Source: Chitinophagaceae bacterium LGM1
Lineage (GTDB): Bacteria; Bacteroidota; Bacteroidia; Chitinophagales; Chitinophagaceae
Assembly: GCA_018604165.1 (NCBI GenBank)
Contig: CP075895.1
Coordinates: 1,139,501 to 1,203,500 of the forward strand
Direction of reading: 5' to 3'
DNA: 64,000 nt
This document shows positions 34,446 to 43,667 of this stretch, piece after piece (positions within the stretch are counted from its first letter, which is position 1; every line of letters starts with the position of its first letter). A program made the position numbers and the translations under genes. Under the pieces are notes generated by a model. It did no database searches and was not told where the DNA came from. It worked only from the letters and a program-made list of their open reading frames with translations.

Positions 34446-36442
34446 TTCTTAAAACAATCTTCCAATTTACTGATAATATCTATTGCTTCGTTGTAAGTAT
34501 TCTGCATTTGTTGTGTGCCGCTATAGCCTGCGTAGAGTGCTGTTTCGCAATCGGTAACTATGCGCTCTGTACGTGCCATCAAATCGGCAGGTATGTGTTT
34601 ACGGTTCATGGCATCGTTTGCCATTTCGTGCGATAGGGCAGATAATGGTATGTTCAGTTTGTCGCTTAGGTAGAGCCATACTGCTTTGGATATTTCTTCG
34701 TAGAAAGCTTTTTCCTGTTTGTTAGTTAAGTGGGTTTGTGCTGTAGCAAGGCGTTTGAGTGCTACTTTGTTGGCACGTCTGTTTTTTAGCAGTACAGTGT
34801 CTTTCGACAATTCTTCTTCTCTGCGTCGCCAGAAGGCAATACCCATAAATGCTAATAATGGTGTAGCATACAAAGACCAGTAACCTACGGTAAACAGTAG
34901 CGGCTTGCTATTGAAGCTGATATTGTTGCCGAGTGGCTTGGTGTTGATGCTATGTATATCGCCGATAGCAATGGCATTGTTGCCACCACCGCTCTTACCC
35001 TGTTTCACATTCAGTTTGATGGCATCTGTATTAAGGGTGATGTATTTGCCTGTTTGTGTATTGTAGAAAGTAAATGAAGTAGCAGGTATGGTGTATTCTC
35101 CTGCGGTATTGGGTGTTATGGGGTACGTAATGATTTTTGAACCACTGATGGTTGTGGTACGGCTTGTGATGGTATCAACCATTACAGGGTCAAGGTAAGT
35201 AAGCCCGTTGGGTAAGTTTAGTTTAGGGGCTTCTATCAACTTCAGGTTGCCGCTACCGGTAATGGTGAGTTTCAGATTGGCAACATCGTCCGTTGTCAGG
35301 TTGGTTTTGTCTATGCTGCTTTTGATGGTGAAATTGCCGACTGCACCAGTAAAGTCTGTTGGTTTGCCATCTTCGGGCAATGGAGTAACGGTTATTTTTA
35401 CAGGCTTGCTTTTCAGATGCACTTTTACATCTTTATATGCCATGCCACCAAAAAAATCCTGATTGAAGAAAGGGTCGTCCATAAACAGGCTGCCGAATGC
35501 GTTTTGAAAAAACGGATCGTCGAACGGATTGTTTTGCGTTCGCCTAGCTTGCTGTACCACACGCGCTACGCCCTCAGCTTCAGCAGGGTCTAGCTCGAGT
35601 GTACCTGTTTGCTGTGGGAAGAGAGCAGATTTCTTTAGTGTGAATACCTGATATTTTTTTCCATCCAGTATTTCTTCCACTGGCTTCATATTGCCGTCTT
35701 TCGGCAATTCAAAATCCTGTGTCCAAAATCCATTGAGTGATGGTAGTTTGGATATAGCGCAATTCATGGGTATGCGCGCATACAATTTGTAAGTAGCGGT
35801 AACCTGCTCGCCGATGCGCACTTTATCTTTATCCACCGTTACGCGGATGAAGAGGTCTTTGTCCAGATTTATTTTTGCGTCTTCTACAGGTTGCTGTTGT
35901 GCCTGCTGCTGGCGCAGTGCCTGTAGTTGTTGCTGCCTGCGGCGTTGCATGGCTGCAAAGGGGTCGTCGTAAAAGTCTGCAAAAGGGTCTTGGCTTTGTT
36001 GCTGCCGCCTTTGTTGCATAACAGAGCCTTGTATTACCTGTATGTTCAGTTGGTTGGACTGGTAAGTATGCCCTGCAGCATCTTTGGCTACTGCTGGCCC
36101 CAATATGAAATTGCCCGTTTTGCGTGGTTGAATAACATAGGTAACATTGATACCCTGCGTACTGGTTACTTTACCGTTAACATTGGAATAATTAGAGAAT
36201 GTAGAAGAAATAGGCCCCTGTACAATAATGAAATCTTTTGTAAGAGAAGCGGGCGGATTGAGTGCTTGCAAATCGCCCGCATTCTGGATGGTATATACAA
36301 TCTCCATCCTGTCTTCCGTACCTATTTTATCGGTAGCTGCCTGCGCAACAAAAACTACGTTTTGCGCTAATGTAACATGGCAACCAACCATCGCCAACAA
36401 GCCAACAATACAATATCGCCACATATTATTAATGCGTGTCAT
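34442..36442 (-). CDS. batD: BatD family protein
   Basis: Large membrane-anchored Bat protein, 666 residues, exported by a signal peptide (MWRYCIVGLLAMVGCHVTLAQ). The periplasmic body contains repeated BatD/Ig-like beta domains: VVFVAQAATDKIGTEDRMEIVYTI, KTGNFILGPAVAKDAAGHTYQSN, FIRVTVDKDKVRIGEQVTATYKLY, FTGAVGNFTIKSSIDKTNLTTDDVANLKLTI. A Q/R-rich linker (MQRRRQQQLQALRQQQ) separates domains. One membrane helix (~545-565) precedes a cytosolic helical tail. The ATG at 36442 lies 11 nt after an exact -7 box; an in-frame ATG at 36424 gives a tighter signal peptide and is the alternative. batE follows with a 4-nt overlap. Confidence 0.9.
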   Translation of the reverse strand: MTRINNMWRYCIVGLLAMVGCHVTLAQNVVFVAQAATDKIGTEDRMEIVYTIQNAGDLQALNPPASLTKDFIIVQGPISSTFSNYSNVNGKVTSTQGINVTYVIQPRKTGNFILGPAVAKDAAGHTYQSNQLNIQVIQGSVMQQRRQQQSQDPFADFYDDPFAAMQRRRQQQLQALRQQQAQQQPVEDAKINLDKDLFIRVTVDKDKVRIGEQVTATYKLYARIPMNCAISKLPSLNGFWTQDFELPKDGNMKPVEEILDGKKYQVFTLKKSALFPQQTGTLELDPAEAEGVARVVQQARRTQNNPFDDPFFQNAFGSLFMDDPFFNQDFFGGMAYKDVKVHLKSKPVKITVTPLPEDGKPTDFTGAVGNFTIKSSIDKTNLTTDDVANLKLTITGSGNLKLIEAPKLNLPNGLTYLDPVMVDTITSRTTTISGSKIITYPITPNTAGEYTIPATSFTFYNTQTGKYITLNTDAIKLNVKQGKSGGGNNAIAIGDIHSINTKPLGNNISFNSKPLLFTVGYWSLYATPLLAFMGIAFWRRREEELSKDTVLLKNRRANKVALKRLATAQTHLTNKQEKAFYEEISKAVWLYLSDKLNIPLSALSHEMANDAMNRKHIPADLMARTERIVTDCETALYAGYSGTQQMQNTYNEAIDIISKLEDCFKK

Positions 36443-36453
36443 TTGGGGTAGTA

Positions 36454-36461
36454 CAAAAATA
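36454..36461 (-). promoter_or_regulatory. -7 promoter box of the bat operon segment
   Basis: Minus-strand TATTTTTG, exact TAnnTTTG, 11 nt before the ATG at 36442. Placed between batD and the SDR gene, so batD-batE-deacetylase-tatD can be transcribed separately from the SDR gene. Confidence 0.6.
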
Positions 36462-36517
36462 TACGTTAGCCCTGCCCGATGGATATAATAAACTGTGAAA
36501 GCGGTGTTAAAATACCG

Positions 36518-37222
36518 TTATAAATCGCCGAGTTGCGGGCGGATGAGGATGGTTTCCACACAGGCCTGTGGCGACAGGTTGTAAGCAGCCCAAACCATGT
36601 CTGCAATATCCGTAGCCTGCATAATACGCTCCTTTGGCACACCGCTGCCATCCCACGAACGGCTGTACACTGCCCCTGGCGATACGGATGTTACTTTTAT
36701 CAGGTCGGTTTTCAATTCTTCGCGCAGGTTTTCAGAAAAGCCGAGCATAGCATACTTAGTAATGCTGTATGCTCCACCATTGGGGTAGGCTTTGTGGCTG
36801 GCTACCGAGCACATATTGAAGATATGACCGTGTTGTTGCTTCTTCATAAGTGGCAGCAACCTGCGGGTGATGTGGTAGGCACTGAACAGGTTGAGGTTCA
36901 TCAACGTTTCAAGCTGTCCGTCCGGCTCATCTGCCAACGAGCCGGGATAGTACGTGCCGGCGTTGTTTACCAACACATCAATAGTTGTAAAACTTTGTAA
37001 TACTGCATCTGCAAAAGCGATGGCACCGTTTTTTGTTGCAACATCCGCAACAATAGTTAATACTGTACGTTGGGGGTATTGTGTTGCCCAAGCGGTTTTT
37101 ACGGTATCTAAATCTTGCGCATTGCGGGCGCAAATGGCTATGTCAAAACCTTCAGACAAAAACTTTTCGGCAATGGCTTTACCTATACCTTGTGTAGCAC
37201 CAGTAACAACAGCGTTTGGCAT
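36518..37222 (-). CDS. SDR family oxidoreductase
   Basis: NAD(P)-dependent short-chain dehydrogenase/reductase, 234 residues. I choose the start at 37222 (MPNAVVTGATQGIGKAIAE); the longer frame to 37327 adds a sequence without family character. Motifs: cofactor glycine motif GATQGIG at residues 7-13, ICARN, VLVNNAGTYYPG, catalytic Ser in MCSVAS and YxxxK as YSITKYAM, and the C-terminal SPGAVYSRSWDG. It is a 3-oxoacyl-type or sugar-alcohol-type reductase by family, but substrate cannot be read. It lies upstream of batD on the same strand with 75 nt between and is divergent from the gene at 37265. Confidence 0.9.
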   Translation of the reverse strand: MPNAVVTGATQGIGKAIAEKFLSEGFDIAICARNAQDLDTVKTAWATQYPQRTVLTIVADVATKNGAIAFADAVLQSFTTIDVLVNNAGTYYPGSLADEPDGQLETLMNLNLFSAYHITRRLLPLMKKQQHGHIFNMCSVASHKAYPNGGAYSITKYAMLGFSENLREELKTDLIKVTSVSPGAVYSRSWDGSGVPKERIMQATDIADMVWAAYNLSPQACVETILIRPQLGDL

Positions 37223-37264
37223 TTTGTATGCTTTATTGTCTGTAAAATACGTTGATTTGCAGAA

Positions 37265-37975
37265 ATGAGCGGAATAAAAACGGTATTGAACTGGAGCAGC
37301 GGTAAGGATGCTGCACTGGCATACCACTTATTGCAACAGGGTGGGGATTATGACGTACAGATGCTGCTTACTACCATTAATGATGAGCACGACCGCATAG
37401 TAATGCATGGTGTACGGGAAGAACTGCTGGACGCGCAGGCGAATGCGATAGGTATTGCAAGTAGAAAAATACATTTACCTGCTGCACCCGATGATACTAC
37501 TTACAAAAACGCCATGCGCGATAACCTGACTGCATTGAAAGAGCAGGGTATCGCAACTGCAGCATACGGCGATATATTTCTGGAAGACCTGAAAACGTAT
37601 AGAGAAGATCAATTAAAAGAAGTAGGCTTTGACGCGGTGTTCCCTTTATGGAAGCGCGATACACGGGAACTGATAAGCGTACTGGAAACAACAGGCATAC
37701 AAGCGATGGTAGTTTGTGTAAATGAAAAGTTTTTAGGTAAAGAGTTTTTGGGACGGACAGTCAATAGCGATTTTTTGAACGACCTGCCCGACGGAGTTGA
37801 CCCATGTGGCGAGAATGGTGAATTTCATACCTATGTATATAATGCGCCCTACTTCAAAGCACCAATAGCTGTATTGCCGGGAGAGATTGTCTACAAAAAC
37901 TACACCCCTGCAAAGGACGACAAGGATAATTGGAATACAGGTTTTTGGTTTTTAGATTTATTCCGTAAAATATGA
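37265..37975 (+). CDS. Dph6-like ATP-binding protein (DUF71/adenosine nucleotide hydrolase family)
   Basis: PP-loop ATPase-type enzyme, 236 residues, in the diphthine-ammonia ligase superfamily. The P-loop-like SSGKDAALAYHLL (residues ~11-23) opens the protein. Further family features are EHDRIVMHGVREELLDAQANAIG, YGDIFLEDLKTYREDQL and the conserved CGENGEFHTYVYNAP near residue 180. Bacteria lack diphthamide, so the bacterial substrate is unknown; ATP-dependent amidation or a B12-related role has been suggested for relatives. It overlaps the convergent membrane protein gene by 18 nt at the 3' ends. Confidence 0.88.
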   Translation: MSGIKTVLNWSSGKDAALAYHLLQQGGDYDVQMLLTTINDEHDRIVMHGVREELLDAQANAIGIASRKIHLPAAPDDTTYKNAMRDNLTALKEQGIATAAYGDIFLEDLKTYREDQLKEVGFDAVFPLWKRDTRELISVLETTGIQAMVVCVNEKFLGKEFLGRTVNSDFLNDLPDGVDPCGENGEFHTYVYNAPYFKAPIAVLPGEIVYKNYTPAKDDKDNWNTGFWFLDLFRKI

Positions 37976-38815
37976 GTCTTGTTTGAAATCAGTACGTTCA
38001 TCTCTATACGTCAAAGCATCTTTCATAAACGAGCACACACAATCTGCTTTTAATGAGCGATGTGGGAATAGTAGTGTGTAATACTTGGGACGGTCTAAGC
38101 CTGTAAACGGGTACGCAAGCCGTTGAAAAGGGAAGTACGATTCTCCATACAACCATAAGCCGATATTAAGAAACGGGTGGTGGATAGGTGGCCGCCAGCC
38201 ATCGTATATGTATTCAATTTTTGTATGGTATTTGTAACCTATGCCTAATAGCTGCTCAGTAATTGTTGTTGGTTGTATTTGTGATACGGTATTGGTTGCA
38301 TAAGCCTTGGCTAATGCATTATAATCTTTCCTGAAGTCTGATAGATAAGTTGATAAGAATAAAAATGGCATTACTAACCCTATGTAGAACAGTGCTTTTT
38401 GTACTTTGCTTGCTTGTTGGTAATACTGAATAATATGCCAGAGCAAATAGACGGGTATGTATGCTATAAGCCCGATACCAAAGAATAAAATAGCCACAGT
38501 AGGTAGTATATACCCCGTACAGTATGCCCAAGGGTCTGCTATAAATAGAATACAATACAGGCAAACTGGTACACTTGCACCTAATATTACATAGAGTATG
38601 TTTGTGAGAAATTTATGTTTTATAAAGGGGGCAATAAGAATAGCAAACAAAGCAATGCAACTATAAATAGCTGCCCACTGTACAGGTACACAAAATACCT
38701 GTAACAAAAAGTAGTTGACATACAAACCTGTAGCTACATATAGCATACTGATGATAGTACGTATAAGCGGATTGGGATGAAACGCCCACAGCTTCAGGAT
38801 ATGTAGGATGTACAT
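37958..38815 (-). CDS. multi-spanning membrane protein, unknown function
   Basis: A 285-residue protein with about six predicted membrane helices (ISMLYVATGLYVNYFLLQVF, AAIYSCIALFAILIAPFI, FLTNILYVILGASVPVCLYCILFI, ILPTVAILFFGIGLIAYIPVYLLW, ALFYIGLVMPFLFLSTYL) and a soluble C-terminal region (~175-285) with many aromatic residues (GYKYHTKIEYIYDGWRPPIHHPF). No catalytic motif recognised. The last 18 nt overlap the 3' end of the convergent Dph6-like gene. Confidence 0.75.
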   Translation of the reverse strand: MYILHILKLWAFHPNPLIRTIISMLYVATGLYVNYFLLQVFCVPVQWAAIYSCIALFAILIAPFIKHKFLTNILYVILGASVPVCLYCILFIADPWAYCTGYILPTVAILFFGIGLIAYIPVYLLWHIIQYYQQASKVQKALFYIGLVMPFLFLSTYLSDFRKDYNALAKAYATNTVSQIQPTTITEQLLGIGYKYHTKIEYIYDGWRPPIHHPFLNIGLWLYGESYFPFQRLAYPFTGLDRPKYYTLLFPHRSLKADCVCSFMKDALTYRDERTDFKQDSYFTE

Positions 38816-38887
38816 ATCAAAGAAACGGTGCTTGTAATGCTTTATTATATGCCTTATATTTTTAAGCGGGGCTTAGTATGCTTTTAT

Positions 38888-38895
38888 TAACTTTG
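38888..38895 (+). promoter_or_regulatory. -7 promoter box of the DUF5683 gene
   Basis: TAACTTTG, exact TAnnTTTG, 26 nt before the TTG start at 38922. Confidence 0.55.
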
Positions 38896-38921
38896 CAAGC
38901 GTTTAGAAAAAACGAATCCAT

Positions 38922-39566
38922 TTGTCGGGTACTATAAAATATGTTTGTTTGTTGATGGTGGTATGCTTGCTGGCAAGTAATACCCATGCACAGCAGGATA
39001 GCATCAACATCAGTATAGTGTCACCTGCAGATACCACTAAAATTGTGAATAGTGGGGTAGTGGCTGATAGTGCAAAGGCAATGGCAAAGGCTGATACGTT
39101 ATTGAAAAAGAAAAAAGTATTTGAACCAAAGCCCAAGAAAGCGGGTATGTATTCTGCCATACTACCAGGCAGCGGGCAGTTTTATAACAGGCAGTATTGG
39201 AAAGTGCCCGTAATATATGCCGGAGTAGCAGCAACAGGTTATTTTTTTATTGACAACCGCAACAAATATCAGCTATATCGCAAAGCCTATTTTGCACGTA
39301 TAGATAACGACCCGAATACAATAGACACGGATATTGAAACTACTCGCTACACCACCGATAATCTGAAGACACTACAGGATGAATATCGTCGTTATCTAGA
39401 CCTGACGGTACTTTTTACTGCGCTTGGTTATACCATTCAGGTGATAGATGCCATTGCCGCAGCACACTTAAAAAACTTTGATATATCGCGCGATATCTCT
39501 TTTCGTGTACAGCCTGTTTTGCATCCCAACTATATTGGTATGGGGTTGGCGGTCAACTTCAAATAG
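38922..39566 (+). CDS. DUF5683 domain-containing exported membrane protein
   Basis: A 214-residue protein of the Bacteroidota DUF5683 family. The start codon is probably TTG at 38922: it gives MSGTIKYVCLLMVVCLLASNTHAQ, a complete signal peptide, while the next ATG (38955) would cut into it and no upstream ATG exists. After a Lys-rich linker (LLKKKKVFEPKPKKAG) the DUF5683 core is MYSAILPGSGQFYNRQYWKVPVIYAGVAATGYFFIDNRNKYQLYRKAY, with a second helix pair at ~150-185. C-terminal segment ISFRVQPVLHPNYIGMGLAVNFK looks beta-barrel-like. DUF5683 genes often lie in housekeeping clusters; function unknown. pcm follows after 63 nt. Confidence 0.82.
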   Translation: MSGTIKYVCLLMVVCLLASNTHAQQDSINISIVSPADTTKIVNSGVVADSAKAMAKADTLLKKKKVFEPKPKKAGMYSAILPGSGQFYNRQYWKVPVIYAGVAATGYFFIDNRNKYQLYRKAYFARIDNDPNTIDTDIETTRYTTDNLKTLQDEYRRYLDLTVLFTALGYTIQVIDAIAAAHLKNFDISRDISFRVQPVLHPNYIGMGLAVNFK

Positions 39567-39629
39567 TGTACATATAGTTTCCGTATTAACAAGTTTTATT
39601 TCACGGGCGATGGGTGTAACTTTACTCCT

Positions 39630-40295
39630 ATGCTGCACAGCAAACCGAAAGACGATAATTATTTACATAAAGGATTACGCAGAGAACTGATAAACACCCT
39701 GCGAGAGAAAGGCATAACTGACGAGCGTGTGCTGGAAGCTATCAACAATATACCACGCCATTTTTTTTTAGACCCTGCTTTTGAGCGCATAGCCTACGAA
39801 GACCGCGCTTTCCCTATTACGGCCAATCAAACCATATCGCAACCCTATACGGTAGCATACCAGTCGCAACTGTTGGAGATAAAGAAGTTTGACAAAGTGC
39901 TGGAGATAGGTACGGGTAGTGCTTATCAGGCTTGTGTACTGGCAGAACTGGGCGCGATGGTTTACAGCGTAGAAAGGCAAAAGGCCTTATACGATTTTGT
40001 AGGTGAGTTTTTCTTCATCAAGAACTACCCTAAGATAAAACGCTTTTACGGCGATGGTTTTCAGGGACTGCCTACTTTTGCACCTTTTGATAAAGTGATA
40101 GTAACCGCCGCCGCGCCGTTTGTACCACCTAAGCTGATTGAGCAACTAAAGCCCAATGGCATAGCCGTAATACCCGTAGGCGATGATAACGGACAGAAGA
40201 TGATGCGCATAACCAAAGATGCAGACGGCAATGTGAAAGAAGAAACCCTCGGCGACTTCAGTTTTGTACCCATGCTGGAAGGGAAGAATAAGTAA
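39630..40295 (+). CDS. pcm: protein-L-isoaspartate O-methyltransferase
   Basis: Repairs isoaspartyl residues in aged proteins by SAM-dependent methylation. The 221 residues fit the family. Motifs: RHFFLDPAFERIAYEDRAFPI, the substrate-binding ISQPYTVAYQ, SAM motif I VLEIGTGSAYQACVLAEL, YSVERQKAL (motif post I), FDKVIVTAAAPFVPPKLIEQLKPNG and VIPVGDD. The start at 39630 matches typical bacterial proteins. It is convergent with the STAS-like gene at 40300 (4 nt apart). Confidence 0.95.
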   Translation: MLHSKPKDDNYLHKGLRRELINTLREKGITDERVLEAINNIPRHFFLDPAFERIAYEDRAFPITANQTISQPYTVAYQSQLLEIKKFDKVLEIGTGSAYQACVLAELGAMVYSVERQKALYDFVGEFFFIKNYPKIKRFYGDGFQGLPTFAPFDKVIVTAAAPFVPPKLIEQLKPNGIAVIPVGDDNGQKMMRITKDADGNVKEETLGDFSFVPMLEGKNK

Positions 40296-40299
40296 GGAG

Positions 40300-40749
40300 T
40301 TAATCTAAGTAATCTTTTACATTCTGTTCTGCTTTTGCTATGGCGTCATCTAAGGTTGTCGTTATGATTACATTCCCGATATTAAAAGTGGTTAAGATTG
40401 ATTGAAATGATTCAACATCTTCTTTAAGACACAGGATAACCATTATTTTTTGTTTTTCTTCAATGTTCCTGCCAATTAAGTCAAAAAAATTTAAGCTATC
40501 GAAAATGGTATTTCCCCATTGATAATTTAATCTCGTTAAATCTAGAATTATAGTTATTGGTTCAGGTTGAAATGCAAAATAATACGAAGCTAACATTGAT
40601 CGCATGAAGGAACCATCGTTATTACCGTTACTTCCATATCCATAAACACCGCTAAATTTTGCAATCAATATTGATCCTTCAGTGTTGAAACTGAAAGAAC
40701 ATTCTAATTTGCTTATGTCTTGTAATTCACATTTTGTAAACATTGCCAT
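40300..40749 (-). CDS. hypothetical protein with STAS/anti-anti-sigma-like fold character
   Basis: A 149-residue soluble protein. I choose the start at 40749 (MAMFTKCELQDISKLE); a longer frame to 40803 would overlap the queG 3' end by 46 nt. The sequence alternates predicted strands and helices (ILIAKFSGVYGYG, ITIILDLTRLNYQWGNTIFDSLNFFDLIG, IMVILCLKEDVESFQSIL, VIITTTLDDAIAKAEQNV), with ILDLTRLNY in the place where STAS/SpoIIAA-like proteins carry their phospho-Ser loop. The resemblance is by eye only. It is AT-richer than its neighbours. Confidence 0.6.
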   Translation of the reverse strand: MAMFTKCELQDISKLECSFSFNTEGSILIAKFSGVYGYGSNGNNDGSFMRSMLASYYFAFQPEPITIILDLTRLNYQWGNTIFDSLNFFDLIGRNIEEKQKIMVILCLKEDVESFQSILTTFNIGNVIITTTLDDAIAKAEQNVKDYLD

Positions 40750-40757
40750 ATGGTTTT

Positions 40758-41687
40758 TTAGTTTATCTTTATCATCTTCAAATTCCTTTGCACACCCTGC
40801 CATTTGGTTCGTTTTATAGGTGAGTTTTTGAAGACGTTTTTAAAACTTTCTTCGCTCATAGCTCCCCATTCAGCAAGCGATAAATTCAATACTTCCGGTA
40901 TAGGCGTGAAATGCGCTTCTGTATTGGGTTTTGAGAATCTGTTCCACGGGCATACATCCTGGCATACATCACAGCCAAACATCCATCCGTTCATCTTGCC
41001 CTCAAAGCCCTGTGGCATTAATGCGTCTTTCAATTCTATTGTAAGATAAGATATACACTTGCTGCCGTCCACTACTGTTGGAGATATAATAGCATCTGTA
41101 GGGCAGGCATCTATGCACTTGGTACAAGTGCCACAATAGTCGGTACTGAAAGGGACATCGGGTTGCAAGTCAAGGTCTGTTATCAGTGTAGCGATGAAAA
41201 AGAAAGAGCCTACCTGTTTGGTAAGCAGGTTGCCGTTTTTGCCAACCCAACCCAGTCCGCTGCGTACTGCCCAACTACGCTCCAGTACAGGCGCGCTATC
41301 AACAAATCCACGTCCGTCCACATCGCCAATATTCGCTTTAATGAAAGCAAGTAAGTGGTTTAGCTTTTCGCGTATTACGTAGTGGTAATCGGTGCCATAA
41401 GCGTATTTGGCAATTTTGGGTGCGGTGGGTTGTTGCTGCTGTTCGGGATAATAGTTGAGTAATAATGTAATGACAGATTTTGCACCGGGTACTAATTTGC
41501 GCGGGTCTGTTCGTAAGTCAAAATGATTTTCCATGTATTGCATCGTACCATGAAAGCCATTTTTCAACCAGCTTTCCAATCTACGAGCATCATCATCCAA
41601 CTGCACGGCAGCAGCAATGCCACATGCATCAAAGCCCAATCGCCGGGCTTCTTCTTTTATTAGTATGTTACACTGTGCTTGCGACAT
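40758..41687 (-). CDS. queG: epoxyqueuosine reductase
   Basis: Last step of queuosine tRNA modification: cobalamin- and Fe-S-dependent reduction of epoxyqueuosine to queuosine. The 309 residues agree with the family. Seen: N-terminal [85 protein letters not shown], ferredoxin clusters [16 protein letters not shown] and [14 protein letters not shown]. Its ATG overlaps the stop of the EamA gene by one base (TAATG), so translation is coupled. Confidence 0.96.
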   Translation of the reverse strand: MSQAQCNILIKEEARRLGFDACGIAAAVQLDDDARRLESWLKNGFHGTMQYMENHFDLRTDPRKLVPGAKSVITLLLNYYPEQQQQPTAPKIAKYAYGTDYHYVIREKLNHLLAFIKANIGDVDGRGFVDSAPVLERSWAVRSGLGWVGKNGNLLTKQVGSFFFIATLITDLDLQPDVPFSTDYCGTCTKCIDACPTDAIISPTVVDGSKCISYLTIELKDALMPQGFEGKMNGWMFGCDVCQDVCPWNRFSKPNTEAHFTPIPEVLNLSLAEWGAMSEESFKNVFKNSPIKRTKWQGVQRNLKMIKIN

Positions 41688-42547
41688 TAGAATGCGATGA
41701 GTAAGATGGATATGACTGCCAGCAGCAACCCAACCAATCTGAATATAGTCATTTTCTCTTTTAAAAATAGTGCTGCTGCCAATGCACTTACTAATACAAT
41801 TCCGATATTATTCAGCGCGATAGCTGTGGCACTTTGCATGGTTTTGTCGTTCAACAAGCGAATGAGGTAGTAAATGGAAAAATAATTAGGCACACCCAGT
41901 ACGACGCCTGCTACGATGTGTCGGTAATGTAACTGTGTTTTTTTAGTAAGCACCAATACACTAACCAACACCACGCCTATCGATGCAGCTACTGCAAATA
42001 CATGAATAGGAAATACTGCTTGCAGCCTTACATCTTGCAAGTGATGGTGTTCTACATATTTGGTAATAGTATCGAGAGTGCCACTGAAAAGGAATAATAG
42101 TGCAGGTAATAGCAATCCATGTTTTGCAGTAGGTTCATCTTTATTACTTACAGATAAATACACGGCAGGCAAGGCAATGACGATGCCTATGATATTGATA
42201 GTGCGCAACTGTTCGTTGTACAACAATACGGCAGCAACAACGGGTATTACTAAAGACAACTTATTGGCTACAGATGCTGTTGCCACACCATATTGCCTTG
42301 TGCAATATGCAATGAAGTTGAATAAGCCAATATACATACAGCCCATAGCCAATGCCCAGCCCGCCCACGGTTGTGATGCGCTTTGTGTGCTGATAGGCAA
42401 CTCGCCCAGAAAAAGGCTGCCTGTTACTACGCAGGTAATGTAATTGACTACAATGGTTTGCAGCGTATCTATTTTGTATTGGGGAAATATTTTGAAGAGT
42501 ATAAAGAGAATGGCATTGAGCAATACCGTCAGCATTAAGTAAATCAT
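41687..42547 (-). CDS. EamA/DMT family transporter
   Basis: Drug/metabolite transporter superfamily membrane protein with ten predicted helices in two EamA repeats, 286 residues. Helices include [54 protein letters not shown] and, in the second half, [41 protein letters not shown]. Lys/Glu at helix ends (LKEK) is typical. Substrate unknown. The gene overlaps ribD by 4 nt upstream and queG by 1 nt downstream: a ribD-eamA-queG operon. Confidence 0.88.
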   Translation of the reverse strand: MIYLMLTVLLNAILFILFKIFPQYKIDTLQTIVVNYITCVVTGSLFLGELPISTQSASQPWAGWALAMGCMYIGLFNFIAYCTRQYGVATASVANKLSLVIPVVAAVLLYNEQLRTINIIGIVIALPAVYLSVSNKDEPTAKHGLLLPALLFLFSGTLDTITKYVEHHHLQDVRLQAVFPIHVFAVAASIGVVLVSVLVLTKKTQLHYRHIVAGVVLGVPNYFSIYYLIRLLNDKTMQSATAIALNNIGIVLVSALAAALFLKEKMTIFRLVGLLLAVISILLIAF

Positions 42548-43614
42548 AGCTCCATCCCCCCCGTGTACTGATATTTACTATGCTTATTGATGTAGAGTTG
42601 CATCGCATCGCCTGCTAAGTCTGTTTCAAAAGCCAGTGATGCATTGTTAAGTTGTGGTGCAGCAATGCCTTGCGCTATGGTTTTGTCGGCTGTAAATACA
42701 CGCGCTTCATCCCATAAACCTTTTGCTATGTATGTGTTCAGCAATTTTGCACCACCCTCTACTATCAATGATTGTATGCCCGCATGGTACAGGCGTTGCA
42801 AGATGTTTTCTAATAGTTGGTCGTCAAATGCAAGCTGTACATATTGCAGGTTGTTCGTCTGTTCTTCTTTCTTGTCATTGATTATCCATGTAGCAGATTC
42901 GCCATTAAACAACGCAAGATTATCAGGTAGTATCAGCGAACGGTCTATTACAATACGTAGCGGGTTTTTGCCTTGCCAAAGCCTTGTTGTCAGTTGCGGG
43001 TTGTCTGCCAATGCCGTGTTTGTACCCACCATGATGGCATCTTCTTCGGTACGCCATTTATGTACCAATTGGTTGCTGTATGGATTGCTTATCTGGTAAC
43101 GTTTGTTGCCATAAGGAGCAAATATGTCATTAGTAGATTGCGCCCATTTCAGGATGATGTATGGGCGTTTATTTTCCTGCACACAAAAGAAACGGCGGTT
43201 TAGCCATTGCCCCTGTTGCTCCAGTATGCCTGTTGTAGTAGCAATACCGTTGTCTTTCAGTATTTGTATGCCACGCCCGCCTACTTGCTCGTAAGGGTCG
43301 GTATTGCAGATGACTACTTCTTTTACTCTTTCCTGCACCAGCCTGTTGGCACATGGTGGTGTTTTGCCATGATGCGCGCACGGCTCCAGGCTTACATACA
43401 TGGTGCTTTGGGGTATCAGGTGTTTATCTGCTGCTGCTACATTTTCTATGCAATTCACCTCGGCATGTGCCTGTCCGTATGCTTTGTGCCAACCCTCGCC
43501 AATGATGCGGCCATTATGCACAAGCACCGCACCCACCATCGGGTTGGGCGATGTGCTGCCCTTGCCCCTTTGTGCCAGTTCCAAACAACGGTGCATATAC
43601 TGCTCGTGCATCAT
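42544..43614 (-). CDS. ribD: bifunctional diaminohydroxyphosphoribosylaminopyrimidine deaminase / 5-amino-6-(5-phosphoribosylamino)uracil reductase
   Basis: Two successive steps of riboflavin biosynthesis. N-terminal deaminase: GSTSPNPMVGAVLVHNGRIIGEG, zinc ligands in HAEVN and PCAHHGKTPPCANRLV. C-terminal reductase (~145-345): KRPYIILKWAQSTND, WRTEEDAIMVGTNTALADNPQLTTR, LIVEGGAKLLNTYI. The 356 residues are normal. The ATG at 43614 lies only 4 nt after an exact -7 box, so the message would be leaderless; a second ATG at 43611 is the alternative start. Confidence 0.96.
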   Translation of the reverse strand: MMHEQYMHRCLELAQRGKGSTSPNPMVGAVLVHNGRIIGEGWHKAYGQAHAEVNCIENVAAADKHLIPQSTMYVSLEPCAHHGKTPPCANRLVQERVKEVVICNTDPYEQVGGRGIQILKDNGIATTTGILEQQGQWLNRRFFCVQENKRPYIILKWAQSTNDIFAPYGNKRYQISNPYSNQLVHKWRTEEDAIMVGTNTALADNPQLTTRLWQGKNPLRIVIDRSLILPDNLALFNGESATWIINDKKEEQTNNLQYVQLAFDDQLLENILQRLYHAGIQSLIVEGGAKLLNTYIAKGLWDEARVFTADKTIAQGIAAPQLNNASLAFETDLAGDAMQLYINKHSKYQYTGGMEL

Positions 43615-43618
43615 GCAG

Positions 43619-43626
43619 CAAATATA
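43619..43626 (-). promoter_or_regulatory. -7 promoter box of ribD, implying a leaderless mRNA
   Basis: Minus-strand TATATTTG, exact TAnnTTTG, ending 4 nt before the ribD ATG at 43614. Transcription would begin at or next to the start codon. Confidence 0.6.
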
Positions 43627-43655
43627 TCAAATTAGTTGCCCTTTAGGGTTTGGGT

Positions 43656-43663
43656 TATCTTTG
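43656..43663 (+). promoter_or_regulatory. -7 promoter box of prmC, implying a leaderless mRNA
   Basis: TATCTTTG, exact TAnnTTTG, ending 4 nt before the ATG at 43668; a TTG at 43636-43638 is placed like the -33 element. It also excludes the longer frame from 43650, which would start inside the promoter. Confidence 0.65.
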
Positions 43664-43667
43664 CCCG

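Noticed and set aside
40750-40803. Longer start of the STAS-like protein
   Set aside because: It would overlap the queG coding end; the ATG at 40749 avoids this.
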